From Deltaproteobacteria bacterium (GTDB lineage: Bacteria > Desulfobacterota > Binatia > Binatales > Binataceae): a DNA stretch of 47,824 bases. Numbering within the stretch: position 1 is the first letter of the stretch; each line of letters begins with the position of its first letter. The stretch lies in the NCBI GenBank assembly GCA_021794015.1, contig JAJYRQ010000029.1:1-47824 (forward strand), written 5' to 3'. Under the pieces are notes generated by a model. It searched no databases. It was given only the letters and a program-made list of their open reading frames with translations, and was not told the origin of the DNA. Position numbers and translations under genes: made by a program. Shown here in pieces: positions 16,309 to 24,758 of this stretch.

Positions 16309-17528
16309 AAACGATCGCGCTGCTCGGGTCGACCGGTTCGATCGGCGTGCGCACGCTGGCGCTGGTCGCGCAGTTTCCCGAGCGGTTTCAGGCGGTGGCG
16401 TTGGCCGCCGGCTCGAACCTCGAGCTGCTGGCCTGCCAGGTTGCCGCCTTTCATCCCGAGTTGGTTTCGGTGGCTACGCCCGAGCTGGCGCGCACGCTTG
16501 CCGCCGATCCCCGGATGCGCGGTACCGAGATCGTCTGGGGCGCCGACGGCGCGCTCGCGGTTGCCAGCCACGGCAAGGCCGACGTCGTCGTCTCGGCGAT
16601 CGTCGGGGCCGCCGGGCTTCGCCCCACCTTGGCCGCGGTGCTCGCCGGCAAGCAGGTCGCGCTGGCCAACAAGGAAGCGCTGGTCGTCGGCGGTGAGCTG
16701 ATCACCGCGGCGGCCCGGCAGCGTGGCGTCTCTCTGATGCCGGTGGACAGCGAGCACAGCGCGCTCTTTCAGTGTCTGCGCTGTCTTGACGGCCGGCCGC
16801 GCGGCGAGCTAAGGCGCGTGATCATTACCGCCTCGGGCGGCCCCTTTTTCAAGCTGCCGGCTGACAAGCTGCGCGACGTTACCGTGGCCCAGGCGCTCAG
16901 GCATCCAACCTGGAAGATGGGCAGCAAAATTACCGTCGACTCAGCCACGCTCATGAACAAGGGGCTCGAAGTCATCGAGGCCCGCTGGCTGTTCGACCTA
17001 AGCCCCGCCCAGGTCGATATTCTGGTCCATCCGCAAAGCATCGTGCACGCGCTGGTCGAGCTGGTGGACGGCTCGATCATCGCGCACCTGGCGGTCGCGG
17101 ACATGGGGATTCCGATCGCTTACGCGCTTTCCTTTCCCGAGCGGCTTGGACTGGCGCAGCCGGGGCCGCTGTCGCTGGCCGAGTGCGGGCAGCTAAGCTT
17201 CGAGCGGCCCGACTTCGAGCGCTTTCCCTGTCCCCGGCTGGCCTATGAGGCGCTTAAGGCTGGCGGCACGATGCCGGCGTGTCTTAACGCGGCCAACGAG
17301 GAATCGGTGCAGGGCTTTCTTGCCGGCGCCGCGCGTTTTGTCGACATTCCGGTGCTGGTGGAAAAGGTGATGGAGCGCCACGTTAATCGCCCGGCCCGCG
17401 CGCTCGAAGACCTGCTGGAGGTGGACGGCTGGGCCCGGCGCGCCACGCGCGAGGCGATCGAACGCGCGCCGGCGGTCATCTCGACCGCCGGCGCGCGCGC
17501 CGCGCTGGCCGGCGACCGCCATGCCTGA
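16305..17528 (+). CDS. dxr: 1-deoxy-D-xylulose 5-phosphate reductoisomerase
   Basis: Converts DXP to MEP with NADPH, the committed step of the MEP isoprenoid pathway. The 407-residue protein starts with LLGSTGSIGVRTL (NADPH-binding), has NKEALVVGGELI, the metal and substrate segment DSEHSALFQCL, the flexible-loop region PTWKMGSKITVDSATLMNKG and HPQSIVHALVE. Its place between shc and hpnC shows that precursor supply is coupled to hopanoid synthesis. It overlaps shc by 4 nt and hpnC by 8 nt. Confidence 0.97.
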   Translation: MKTIALLGSTGSIGVRTLALVAQFPERFQAVALAAGSNLELLACQVAAFHPELVSVATPELARTLAADPRMRGTEIVWGADGALAVASHGKADVVVSAIVGAAGLRPTLAAVLAGKQVALANKEALVVGGELITAAARQRGVSLMPVDSEHSALFQCLRCLDGRPRGELRRVIITASGGPFFKLPADKLRDVTVAQALRHPTWKMGSKITVDSATLMNKGLEVIEARWLFDLSPAQVDILVHPQSIVHALVELVDGSIIAHLAVADMGIPIAYALSFPERLGLAQPGPLSLAECGQLSFERPDFERFPCPRLAYEALKAGGTMPACLNAANEESVQGFLAGAARFVDIPVLVEKVMERHVNRPARALEDLLEVDGWARRATREAIERAPAVISTAGARAALAGDRHA

Positions 17529-18444
17529 GACCTTGGCCGGCGGGGAGCCAATGGTTGCCCAAAGGCCGGCGGGCGCGGCCTGGGGCCGGGCAGGGGCGTG
17601 CGCGCCCGAGTTGGCCGAGGCCTACCGCTGGTGCGCCGCGCTTGCCCGCTCGCACTACGAAAACTTCACGATTGCCTCCTGGCTGATGCCGCGCCGGATG
17701 CGCCCTCACATGCACGCTATCTATGCCTATGCGCGGATGGCCGACGACTTCGCCGACGAGGAGGTCAGCCTGGAGAAGCTGGATGGCTGGGAGCGGGAGC
17801 TGGAACTGGCCTACCAGGGCCGCCCGCGCCATCCGGTCTTCGTGGCGTTGGCCGACACGGTGCGCCGCTTCGATCTTCCGCGCCAACCCTTCCTCGACCT
17901 GCTCGAGGCGTTTCGGCGCGACGTGAACTTCGCCGGCTTCGAATCCAAGGAAGAGATGCACGGTTACACGCGGCTGTCGGCCGAGCCGGTCGGGCGGCTG
18001 GTGCTCTATCTTTTCGGCTACCGCGACGCCGAGCGCCAGCGGCTGTCGGACGCGGTCTGTACCGGGCTTCAGTTGACAAACTTCTGGCAGGATATTGCGC
18101 GCGACCTGGCCAAGGGGCGCATCTACCTGCCGCGCCGGGATTTGGCGCGCTTCGGCTGCTCGGCGGAAGACCTGCGCGCCGGCCGCCCCGGTGCCGGCTT
18201 TCGCGCCCTCATGCGCGAGGAGGTCGAGTACGCGCGGGCGCTGTTGCGCCGCGGGGCGGACCTCTACCGCCTGGTGGACCGCCGTTTGGGCCGTGACGTG
18301 TTGATCTTTGCCGGCGGCGGTCTGGCGATTGCGCGCGCGCTGGAGCGGGTGGGATTCGACGTTTTCAGGCAGCGGCCCACGCTGCGCCCGTTCGACTACC
18401 TGAAGCTGGGGATGCGGGCGCTGTGCGGGCGGCTTGACGACTAG
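17521..18444 (+). CDS. hpnC: HpnC, hydroxysqualene-forming synthase
   Basis: In the three-enzyme bacterial squalene route, HpnC turns presqualene diphosphate into hydroxysqualene. The 307-residue product is a trans-isoprenyl diphosphate synthase head-to-head fold. The first Asp-rich motif DDFADE is at 75-80 and the second, QDIARD, at 190-195, followed by KGRIYLP. The HYENFTIASWLMP N-terminal segment separates it from HpnD. The ATG at 17521 lies inside the last codons of dxr. The first 30 residues are not conserved, so a later start is possible. Confidence 0.93.
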   Translation: MPETLAGGEPMVAQRPAGAAWGRAGACAPELAEAYRWCAALARSHYENFTIASWLMPRRMRPHMHAIYAYARMADDFADEEVSLEKLDGWERELELAYQGRPRHPVFVALADTVRRFDLPRQPFLDLLEAFRRDVNFAGFESKEEMHGYTRLSAEPVGRLVLYLFGYRDAERQRLSDAVCTGLQLTNFWQDIARDLAKGRIYLPRRDLARFGCSAEDLRAGRPGAGFRALMREEVEYARALLRRGADLYRLVDRRLGRDVLIFAGGGLAIARALERVGFDVFRQRPTLRPFDYLKLGMRALCGRLDD

Positions 18445-18446
18445 GC

Positions 18447-19361
18447 GTGGAGGGCGGCCCTAAAGCGCGAGGTGCCGCTTGGGCAGGCGACGGCTTGGCC
18501 CGCGCGCACGCGCATTGCGCACGGGTCACGCGGCGCGCCTCGTCGAATTTCTACTATGCCTTTTTTCTTTTGCCGGCCGAGCGGCGTCGGGCGCTCTGCG
18601 CGGTCTATGCCTTCTGCCGCTTCATCGACGATATCGCCGACCGCCAAAGCGTGCGCGAGCCCGGGGCGCTGCTCGCGCGCTGGCGCGAGGAGTTGGACCG
18701 GGTTTTCGCCGGCGCGCCGACCCACCCCATCTCGCGCGCGCTGGCCGACAGCGTGGCCCGTTTCGGCCTGCGCCGCGAGCTGTTCGAAGAGATCATCGCC
18801 GGCGTCGAGATGGACCTGACCTTGAAGCGCTACCAAAGCTTCGAGGGCCTCAAAGTCTACTGCTACCGGGTGGCGTCGGCCGTGGGCCTTATCTGCATCG
18901 AGATTTTCGGCTACCGCAATCCGGCCACGCGTTCTTACGCCGAGCAACTGGGGATTGCCTTTCAACTGACCAACATCCTGCGCGACGTGGGCGAGGACGC
19001 AAGACGCGACCGTATTTACCTGCCGCTGGAGGACTTGGAGCGGTTCAGCGTTTCAGAGGAGGAGGTGCTGCGCGGGGTCTTCAGCCCACGCTTCCAGCGG
19101 CTGATGGAATTCCAGGCGCTGCGCGCGCAGCAGCACTACCAGGCGGCGCGTCGCCATCTGGCGCCGGAGGATCGGGCCTCGATGGCGTCGGCCGAGGCGA
19201 TGCGGCGCATTTACAGCGCACTGCTCGAACGCATCCGGCGCTCGGGCTATCGCGTGCTTAGCCGGCGCCATTCGCTTTCCACCGCCCGCAAGCTCGCCGT
19301 GGTTGGCGCGGCCTGGCTCGACAGCCGCCTGGGCGGCCGCCTCCGCGTGGCCGGTGCCTGA
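18447..19361 (+). CDS. hpnD: HpnD, presqualene diphosphate synthase
   Basis: Joins two FPP molecules to presqualene diphosphate, the step before HpnC. The 304-residue product has the Asp-rich motifs DDIAD at 61-65 and RDVGED at 179-184 followed by RDRIYLP, and the SSNFYYAFFLLP motif seen in phytoene/squalene synthases. The GTG start at 18447 is 2 bp after the hpnC stop. The first 20 residues are weakly conserved. The end overlaps hpnE by 8 nt, the same arrangement as dxr/hpnC. Confidence 0.94.
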   Translation: MEGGPKARGAAWAGDGLARAHAHCARVTRRASSNFYYAFFLLPAERRRALCAVYAFCRFIDDIADRQSVREPGALLARWREELDRVFAGAPTHPISRALADSVARFGLRRELFEEIIAGVEMDLTLKRYQSFEGLKVYCYRVASAVGLICIEIFGYRNPATRSYAEQLGIAFQLTNILRDVGEDARRDRIYLPLEDLERFSVSEEEVLRGVFSPRFQRLMEFQALRAQQHYQAARRHLAPEDRASMASAEAMRRIYSALLERIRRSGYRVLSRRHSLSTARKLAVVGAAWLDSRLGGRLRVAGA

Positions 19362-20739
19362 CACCAGAGCCAGAGCGCTCGTGGTTGGAGCGGGGTTTGC
19401 CGGGCTTAGCGCTGCGGTGCGCCTGGCCGACATGGGTACCGCCGTGACGCTGGTCGAGGCCCGTCCGGCGCCGGGCGGGCGCGCCTATTCCTTCCATGAC
19501 GTGCCGAGTGGCGACGTGGTGGACAACGGGCAGCACCTGCTCATGGGATGCTACACGCAGACGCTTTCCTTCCTGCGCCGACTCGGCACGATCGACCGTC
19601 TGGTGGTCATCCCGGAGGTCGGGATTGAGATGGTAGCAGCGGACGGACGGCGCGCGGTGCTGCGCAGCATGGCGCTTCCGGGCCCGCTGCACATGGGCGC
19701 GGCGCTGCTGCGCTATCGCCACCTCGAGGCGGTCGAACGCTGGCGGCTGGTGTTCGGCGCGGCGCGCCTGGTAGCGATGACCCGGCGCGACCGCGCGGTG
19801 CTTGAGCGGATGACCGTGGCCGAGTTGATGGACCATCTTGGGCAAGGCGAGCGGGCCCGCCGTTGCTTCTGGTATCCGCTGGCGATCGCGGTGCTCAACG
19901 AGGAGCCTGCCCTGGCTTCGGCGGCCCTCCTCGGTGAGGTGGTGCGCCGAGCCTTTTTCGGCCGGCGCCGAGATTCAAGTATCATTTATGCCCGCGTCGG
20001 CTTAAGCGAGCTTTACTGCGAGGCGGCGCTGGCGGCCATCAAGGCCAAGGGCGGCACGGTGATTCTTCATTGCGCGGTGGAGCGGCTCGAGGTCGAGGAC
20101 GCCACGGTTAGCGGGGCGGTTTTGCGCGACGGGCGGCGGCTTGCGGCGGATTACTTCGTTCTTGCCGTGCCGCCGCAGAGCGTCTTGCGCCTTCTGCCGG
20201 CGGCCTTGGCCGGGAACCGGGATTTCGCCCGGCTGGCAGAGCTGGGCTCCTCGCCCATCGTTTGCCTGCACGCCTGGTTTGACCGGGAGATCACGCGAGC
20301 GCCGGTCGTGGGCTTTATCGACACAACCGTCCAATGGATGTTCAACAAGCGGCGCATATTCGCCCCAAACGGCGGCCCCGGTCGGCCCGGGTACTTAAGC
20401 TTCGTGATGAGCGGCGCGCGCAGCCAGCTCGAGGTCGATAACGACGCGCTGGTCGCAACGGTGCTCAGCGATCTGAGGCAGGTGCTTCCCGCCTCGCGCT
20501 CGGCCCGGCTGCTGCGCGCCATGCCGCTTAAGGAAAAGCATGCAACCATCGCGGTTTCGCCCGCCAGCAACCGGCTTCGGCCTGCTACCGCGACCGCGCT
20601 TAGCAATCTGTTCCTTGCCGGCGACTGGATCGACACCGGTCTGCCGCCCACGATCGAAAGCGCCGTCGAGACGGGCCATCGCGCCGCCGCCGCGATCGGC
20701 GCGCGCTTGGGCCGGCCCCGCGGCGGGTACGGCGCTTAG
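19354..20739 (+). CDS. hpnE: HpnE, FAD-dependent hydroxysqualene dehydroxylase
   Basis: Reduces hydroxysqualene to squalene in the HpnCDE route. The 461-residue flavoprotein of the amine oxidase/phytoene desaturase fold starts with the FAD dinucleotide motif VVGAGFAGLSAAVRL (glycines 12, 14, 17) and the acidic strand end VEARPAPGGRA. The C-terminal FAD segment LFLAGDWIDTGLPPTIESAV is also intact. The GTG at 19354 inside the hpnD end is preferred because it places the Rossmann motif close to the N-terminus. The stop is 1 bp before hpnA. Confidence 0.94.
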   Translation: MPDTRARALVVGAGFAGLSAAVRLADMGTAVTLVEARPAPGGRAYSFHDVPSGDVVDNGQHLLMGCYTQTLSFLRRLGTIDRLVVIPEVGIEMVAADGRRAVLRSMALPGPLHMGAALLRYRHLEAVERWRLVFGAARLVAMTRRDRAVLERMTVAELMDHLGQGERARRCFWYPLAIAVLNEEPALASAALLGEVVRRAFFGRRRDSSIIYARVGLSELYCEAALAAIKAKGGTVILHCAVERLEVEDATVSGAVLRDGRRLAADYFVLAVPPQSVLRLLPAALAGNRDFARLAELGSSPIVCLHAWFDREITRAPVVGFIDTTVQWMFNKRRIFAPNGGPGRPGYLSFVMSGARSQLEVDNDALVATVLSDLRQVLPASRSARLLRAMPLKEKHATIAVSPASNRLRPATATALSNLFLAGDWIDTGLPPTIESAVETGHRAAAAIGARLGRPRGGYGA

Positions 20740-20740
20740 G

Positions 20741-21736
20741 ATGGCTACGGTCCTCGCCCTGGTCACGGGCGCCAACGGCTTTGTCGGATGCCACGTGGTG
20801 CGGGCGCTGTTGCAAAGCGGCCGCACCGTGCGCGGGCTGGTACGTGCCAGCGCCGATTTGCGCGCCCTGGAAGGCCTCGATTGCGAAAAAGTCCAGGGCG
20901 ATCTGCGCGACGCCGAGGCGGTGACGGCCGCGATGCGCGGGGTGGAGGAAGTTTACCACGTTGCCGCCGACTACCGGCTCTGGGTGCCCGATCCCGCGCC
21001 CATGTACGCCGCCAATGTCGAGGGTACCCGCAACGTGATCGCCGCCGCGCGCCGCCACCGCGTGCGGCGCATCGTCTACACCAGCACGGTCGGCGCCCTC
21101 GGCATTCCCCAAGCCGGCCCGGGCACGGAGCAAACGCCGGTCTCGCTCGACGCGATGGTCGGCCACTACAAGCGCTCCAAGTTTCTCGCCGAAAAACTGG
21201 CGCTCAAGGCCGCGACCGAAGGCGCTCCCGTGGTAGTGGTCAACCCTTCCACACCCGTGGGCGAGTTTGACTATAAGCCTACGCCCACCGGCCGCGTCAT
21301 CGTCGATTTCGCTAACGGCCGCATGCCGGCCTATCTGGACACCGGGCTCAACCTGGTCGATGTGCGTGATGTGGCCGCCGGCCACCGGCTGGCGGCCGAA
21401 AAGGGCGTGCCGGGAGAAAAGTATATTCTGGGCGGAGAGAACCTTCCCTTGCGCGAGGTGCTGGCGAAACTCGCCGCCATCTGCAATCGCCCGGCACCGT
21501 GGCTCAAGCTGCCTTACCCGGCGGCGCTGGGCTTTGCCGCGCTGGCGGAAGCCGCGGCCCGCTGGATCACCCATCGGCCGCCCCGCGCAAGCCTGACCGA
21601 GGTGCGGATGGCGCGCAAGCGGATGTTCTTCGATTCGACCAGGGCCAGGACGCTTTTGGGCTATGCGCCCGGTCCGATCGAGCCGGCGCTTGAGCGGGCG
21701 GTTGCCTTTTTTAGGCAACTCGGGCTGATTCGCTGA
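20741..21736 (+). CDS. hpnA: HpnA, hopanoid-associated sugar epimerase (extended SDR)
   Basis: A 331-residue NAD(P)-dependent extended SDR of the HpnA family, implicated in hopanoid side-chain formation by genome context; its exact reaction is not settled. The nucleotide motif GANGFVG is at 10-16 and the catalytic YxxxK at Y143-K147 (YKRSK), with STVGAL and NVEGTRNV in the usual places. The ATG at 20741 follows the hpnE stop directly. The end of the gene contains a T-rich hairpin (about 21696-21717), which I treat as coding chance. Confidence 0.94.
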   Translation: MATVLALVTGANGFVGCHVVRALLQSGRTVRGLVRASADLRALEGLDCEKVQGDLRDAEAVTAAMRGVEEVYHVAADYRLWVPDPAPMYAANVEGTRNVIAAARRHRVRRIVYTSTVGALGIPQAGPGTEQTPVSLDAMVGHYKRSKFLAEKLALKAATEGAPVVVVNPSTPVGEFDYKPTPTGRVIVDFANGRMPAYLDTGLNLVDVRDVAAGHRLAAEKGVPGEKYILGGENLPLREVLAKLAAICNRPAPWLKLPYPAALGFAALAEAAARWITHRPPRASLTEVRMARKRMFFDSTRARTLLGYAPGPIEPALERAVAFFRQLGLIR

Positions 21737-21765
21737 GCGGCGGGCGGGGTCTGTTTGGGGCGGTG

Positions 21766-22638
21766 ATGGAGTTGGTGCTGTCGACGATTCTGTTGCGGCC
21801 CTACGTTTTTACCTTTCTGGGCTGTTTTCTCTTCATTTCGATTGTCAATTTCGGTCTCCGGACGACGGTTTTGTTCACGCTGTTCACGTACGGGGTTGCG
21901 CTCGGCTGCGAGTGGAGCTCGGTCCACAACGGCTTTCCCTTCGGTCTGTACCACTACGTTGAAGCGACGCGCGGTCGCGAGTTATGGGTGCTGGGCGTGC
22001 CGTTCATGGATTCGCTGTCGTTCACTTTTCTCTCCTTTGCGAGTTACACGGTGGCTTTGCTGCTGTGCGCGCCTCTCTGCCGTCACGGCCGCCAGCTACG
22101 GCTGCTCGATACGGTGTGCATTCGGCGCTCGGCGCGGGTCTGCCTCTTGGCGGCGCTCTTCATGGTGATGGTTGATCTGGTGGTGGACCCGCTCAGCGTG
22201 CGGGGCGACCGTTGGTTTTTGGGGCGGCTTTTCTGGTACGACCCGCCGGGTCCTTTCTTCGGCGTGCCGATCAGCAATTTTGTCGGCTGGTACCTGGTGG
22301 CGGCTCTCAGCGTGGCGCTTTTCCAGGCGCTCGATGCGCGGCTTGGCCGGATGCGGAGCAAGCCGCTGGGAGTTGTGGCGGGGATGCCGTTTGGCTGCCT
22401 GCTGGGCCCTGGGCTCTACCTGGGCATTGTCGGTTTCGGGGTGGTGATGCTGTTCCGAATCGGGGCGGTCGAGATCGCCTGGACGGCCATATTCATTTAC
22501 TTGCCGTTTATTGCGCTGGCGGCGCACATCCTGAGCAGGCCGGCGAGTTACGGCGACAACACTGCGGTGGAGCTTCACCTGGCCGACTTTCCGTACGATC
22601 GGCCGTTTTGCGCCCCGCCCGAGCGCCGCGCCGGTTAG
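21766..22638 (+). CDS. CruF-like carotenoid biosynthesis membrane protein
   Basis: A 290-residue integral membrane protein with seven or eight hydrophobic segments. The pattern EWSSVHNGFPFGLYHY, LGVPFMDSLSF, the MVDLVVDPLSV segment (acidic residues in a membrane helix) and GPFFGVPISNFVGW matches the CruF / bisanhydrobacterioruberin hydratase family (DUF422), which hydrate the psi-end of carotenoids. A GTG at 21763 is an alternative start. No other carotenoid gene lies in this window, and the gene directly follows hpnA, so action on a hopanoid or squalene-type substrate is an open possibility. Confidence 0.8.
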   Translation: MELVLSTILLRPYVFTFLGCFLFISIVNFGLRTTVLFTLFTYGVALGCEWSSVHNGFPFGLYHYVEATRGRELWVLGVPFMDSLSFTFLSFASYTVALLLCAPLCRHGRQLRLLDTVCIRRSARVCLLAALFMVMVDLVVDPLSVRGDRWFLGRLFWYDPPGPFFGVPISNFVGWYLVAALSVALFQALDARLGRMRSKPLGVVAGMPFGCLLGPGLYLGIVGFGVVMLFRIGAVEIAWTAIFIYLPFIALAAHILSRPASYGDNTAVELHLADFPYDRPFCAPPERRAG

Positions 22639-22714
22639 CCGCGGTTACTTGCACGCCCACGGGAATTGATGAACGGCGCAGCGCAGGGCGGTGCAGCCGC
22701 CGAGCGGTCGGGCT

Positions 22715-23482
22715 TTAGGGCGTGTTTTGCGCCTCGGCGTCGAGCGCGCCGAGCGCGATCAGCAGCGCCGGGGCCAGCGCGCGCGCGGCGATCCGCAGGT
22801 GACGTGCGAGAGCGATGAGTGAGGTAAGCACCCAGGGTCGGCGGCAAAGCTGGCCGAGCAGCCGCCTTGCGCTCACCGAGCCGCCGGGTTCGAGCAGGTG
22901 GCCGCCCACCACGTCCTCGTCGGCGCGGTCGAGAATGGCGCGCAGGCACAGGCATCTGAGGCCCTGTGCGGCGCATTCGGCGGCCACTGCGGCGCTTTCC
23001 ATTTCGACCGCCACGGCGCCGGTCCGTTTGGCGCAAAGCTGCTTTTCGCGCGCCGTGGCTATCACATGGTCCGCGGTAAGCACGGGGCCAATTACCGGCC
23101 GTATCTCGGCGCGGCAAAGGTGCTGGCGCACCCGCTCGACCAGTGCGCCGTCAAGTCGATACTCCTGCGCCGGCACCCCTACCGGCGCGGCCCTAACCAA
23201 CCGATCGGCCAGGACGATCTGCCCGGTCTGCAAGCCTGCCTGTAAGCCCCCGGCCACTCCGGCCACTACGACCGCGCCCGGACGTCCCAGCCGCTTGAGG
23301 GTCGCGTGTGCCGCCAAGGCGGCGTTTCGCGGACCCGGCCCGGTGCGCACCGCAAACAGCGGGGTCGCCTTGAGGTCGGCCTCGAAGCCGGCAAAACCGC
23401 CGACCGACCAAGCCCGGGCGCTGCCCAGCGCTCTTCTTAGCGGCGCGATTTCACGCTTGAATGCATGGAAAAGGATGAGCAT
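22715..23482 (-). CDS. hpnG: HpnG, hopanoid-associated nucleoside phosphorylase
   Basis: Removes adenine from adenosylhopane to give (phospho)ribosylhopane, the step after HpnH. The 255-residue protein belongs to the PNP/MTA nucleosidase fold: FAVRTGPGPRNA, AGVAGGL and VEMESAA (159-165), which binds the ribose, are all present, and ILDRADEDV follows. The C-terminal 40 residues are hydrophobic and may sit on the membrane. It is the only hopanoid gene on the minus strand, divergent from hpnK and convergent with the CruF-like gene, so it needs its own promoter in the 180 bp before hpnK. Confidence 0.93.
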   Translation of the reverse strand: MLILFHAFKREIAPLRRALGSARAWSVGGFAGFEADLKATPLFAVRTGPGPRNAALAAHATLKRLGRPGAVVVAGVAGGLQAGLQTGQIVLADRLVRAAPVGVPAQEYRLDGALVERVRQHLCRAEIRPVIGPVLTADHVIATAREKQLCAKRTGAVAVEMESAAVAAECAAQGLRCLCLRAILDRADEDVVGGHLLEPGGSVSARRLLGQLCRRPWVLTSLIALARHLRIAARALAPALLIALGALDAEAQNTP

Positions 23483-23663
23483 CGCGCGGTCCTTTCGGAA
23501 AGCAGCCGAAGAGCGCCGGCGCTCCCGGTCTGGCGCGGCTCTGCCTGAACGCGCCGTCCGATGCGCCCCTGGCGCGCCGCTTGGCCCGAGTCGAAGGCTG
23601 GCGCGCCAGTTCCGGTTGGCTGCCGGTACGATGTCACCCTAAGCAAACGGCCAAGGTGAGGCA

Positions 23664-24641
23664 ATGGCTCGGCTCGAACCAAACCTGGACTCCTTCGGCG
23701 CGGCGCTTTGGCGCCGCCCGCCAAGGCGGGTGGTCCTCAATGCCGACGACTTCGGTCTCTCGGCCCAGGTCAACGCCGGTGTGAGCCGGGCCCATCGGGA
23801 GGGCGTTCTCACCAGCGCCAGCCTGATGGTTGGCGCGCCGGCCGCCTGCGAGGCGGCGCGGGCGGCCAAAGAAATGCCGGCGCTCGACGTCGGCCTGCAC
23901 CTCGTGGTTTGCCGCGGCCGCAGCGTGCTCTCGCCTGCGCGGCTTGGGCGAATCGTTGACGCTGAGCGGCGCTTTGCCGACAACCCGGTGGCGGCCGGGC
24001 TGCGCTACTTCTTCGATCGCCGGCTGCGCGCGGGCCTGGCCTCCGAGTGCCGCGCGCAGGTCGAGCGCCACCTGGAACTGGTCGGCCATCTGCACCATAT
24101 CGACGGGCATCTGAATTTTCACCTTCATCCCGTGCTGTTCGAGATCGTGACTGCACTGGCTGTCGAGTACGGCGTGCCGTACGTGCGGTTGTCCGCCGAA
24201 CCGCTTGGCACGACCCTTTCGCTGACACGCGACCGGCTGGCGGGCACACTGGTCGAGGCGGCCGTTTTCAAGGCCCTATGCCGGCGGGCGCGCCGAGTTC
24301 TAATCCGGCGCGGCCTCGGCTTTGTCGACCGCCTTTTCGGTCTCCACCAGACGGGCAGGCTCAGTGAGGATTATCTCGTCGGGCTCTTGGGCCGGCTTGC
24401 TGCGGGTGTGACCGAAATCTACTTTCATCCGGCGCTTGCCACCGGCGGGGTTGGCGTGCCTGCCGAGGCGGCGCGCGAGGTGGCGATTCTTACCAGCCCG
24501 CGCGTGCGCACGGCGCTCGCCCAAGGCGGCATCGAGTTGGTGACCTTCCGCGATCTCGCGCGCGAACGCGCTGCGCAAGCCGCCGCAGACGGCGTCACCG
24601 GCAGGGAGGCCTCCTCGCCGGGTGAACGCGCGCCTCACTGA
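23664..24641 (+). CDS. hpnK: HpnK, YdjC-like deacetylase
   Basis: A 325-residue YdjC/ChbG-family polysaccharide-deacetylase-like protein, matching the HpnK hopanoid group. Metal-binding residues are visible in LNADDFGLS (D28, D29), the GLHLVV histidine and HIDGHLNFHLHP. HpnK is thought to act on glycosylated or N-acylated composite hopanoids; the reaction is unproven. The ATG at 23664 follows a gap of 180 bp shared with divergent hpnG. It converges on the MFS gene downstream with no clear terminator. Confidence 0.9.
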   Translation: MARLEPNLDSFGAALWRRPPRRVVLNADDFGLSAQVNAGVSRAHREGVLTSASLMVGAPAACEAARAAKEMPALDVGLHLVVCRGRSVLSPARLGRIVDAERRFADNPVAAGLRYFFDRRLRAGLASECRAQVERHLELVGHLHHIDGHLNFHLHPVLFEIVTALAVEYGVPYVRLSAEPLGTTLSLTRDRLAGTLVEAAVFKALCRRARRVLIRRGLGFVDRLFGLHQTGRLSEDYLVGLLGRLAAGVTEIYFHPALATGGVGVPAEAAREVAILTSPRVRTALAQGGIELVTFRDLARERAAQAAADGVTGREASSPGERAPH

Positions 24642-24758
24642 CCGATTGCTGCGCAATACGGTGACCGGGGTTGCGCATCATCGGCGCTGCCTTTGCCGCG
24701 GTCCGGACGCATGCACCGACTGACCGTCCGCCGCTTTCGCGCCGGCGCGCGTCACTGG

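Noticed and set aside
21690..21720. T-rich hairpin GTTGCC-TTTTTT-AGGCAAC near the end of hpnA
   Set aside because: The T run is in the loop, not after the stem, and the segment encodes conserved-looking residues before the hpnA stop.
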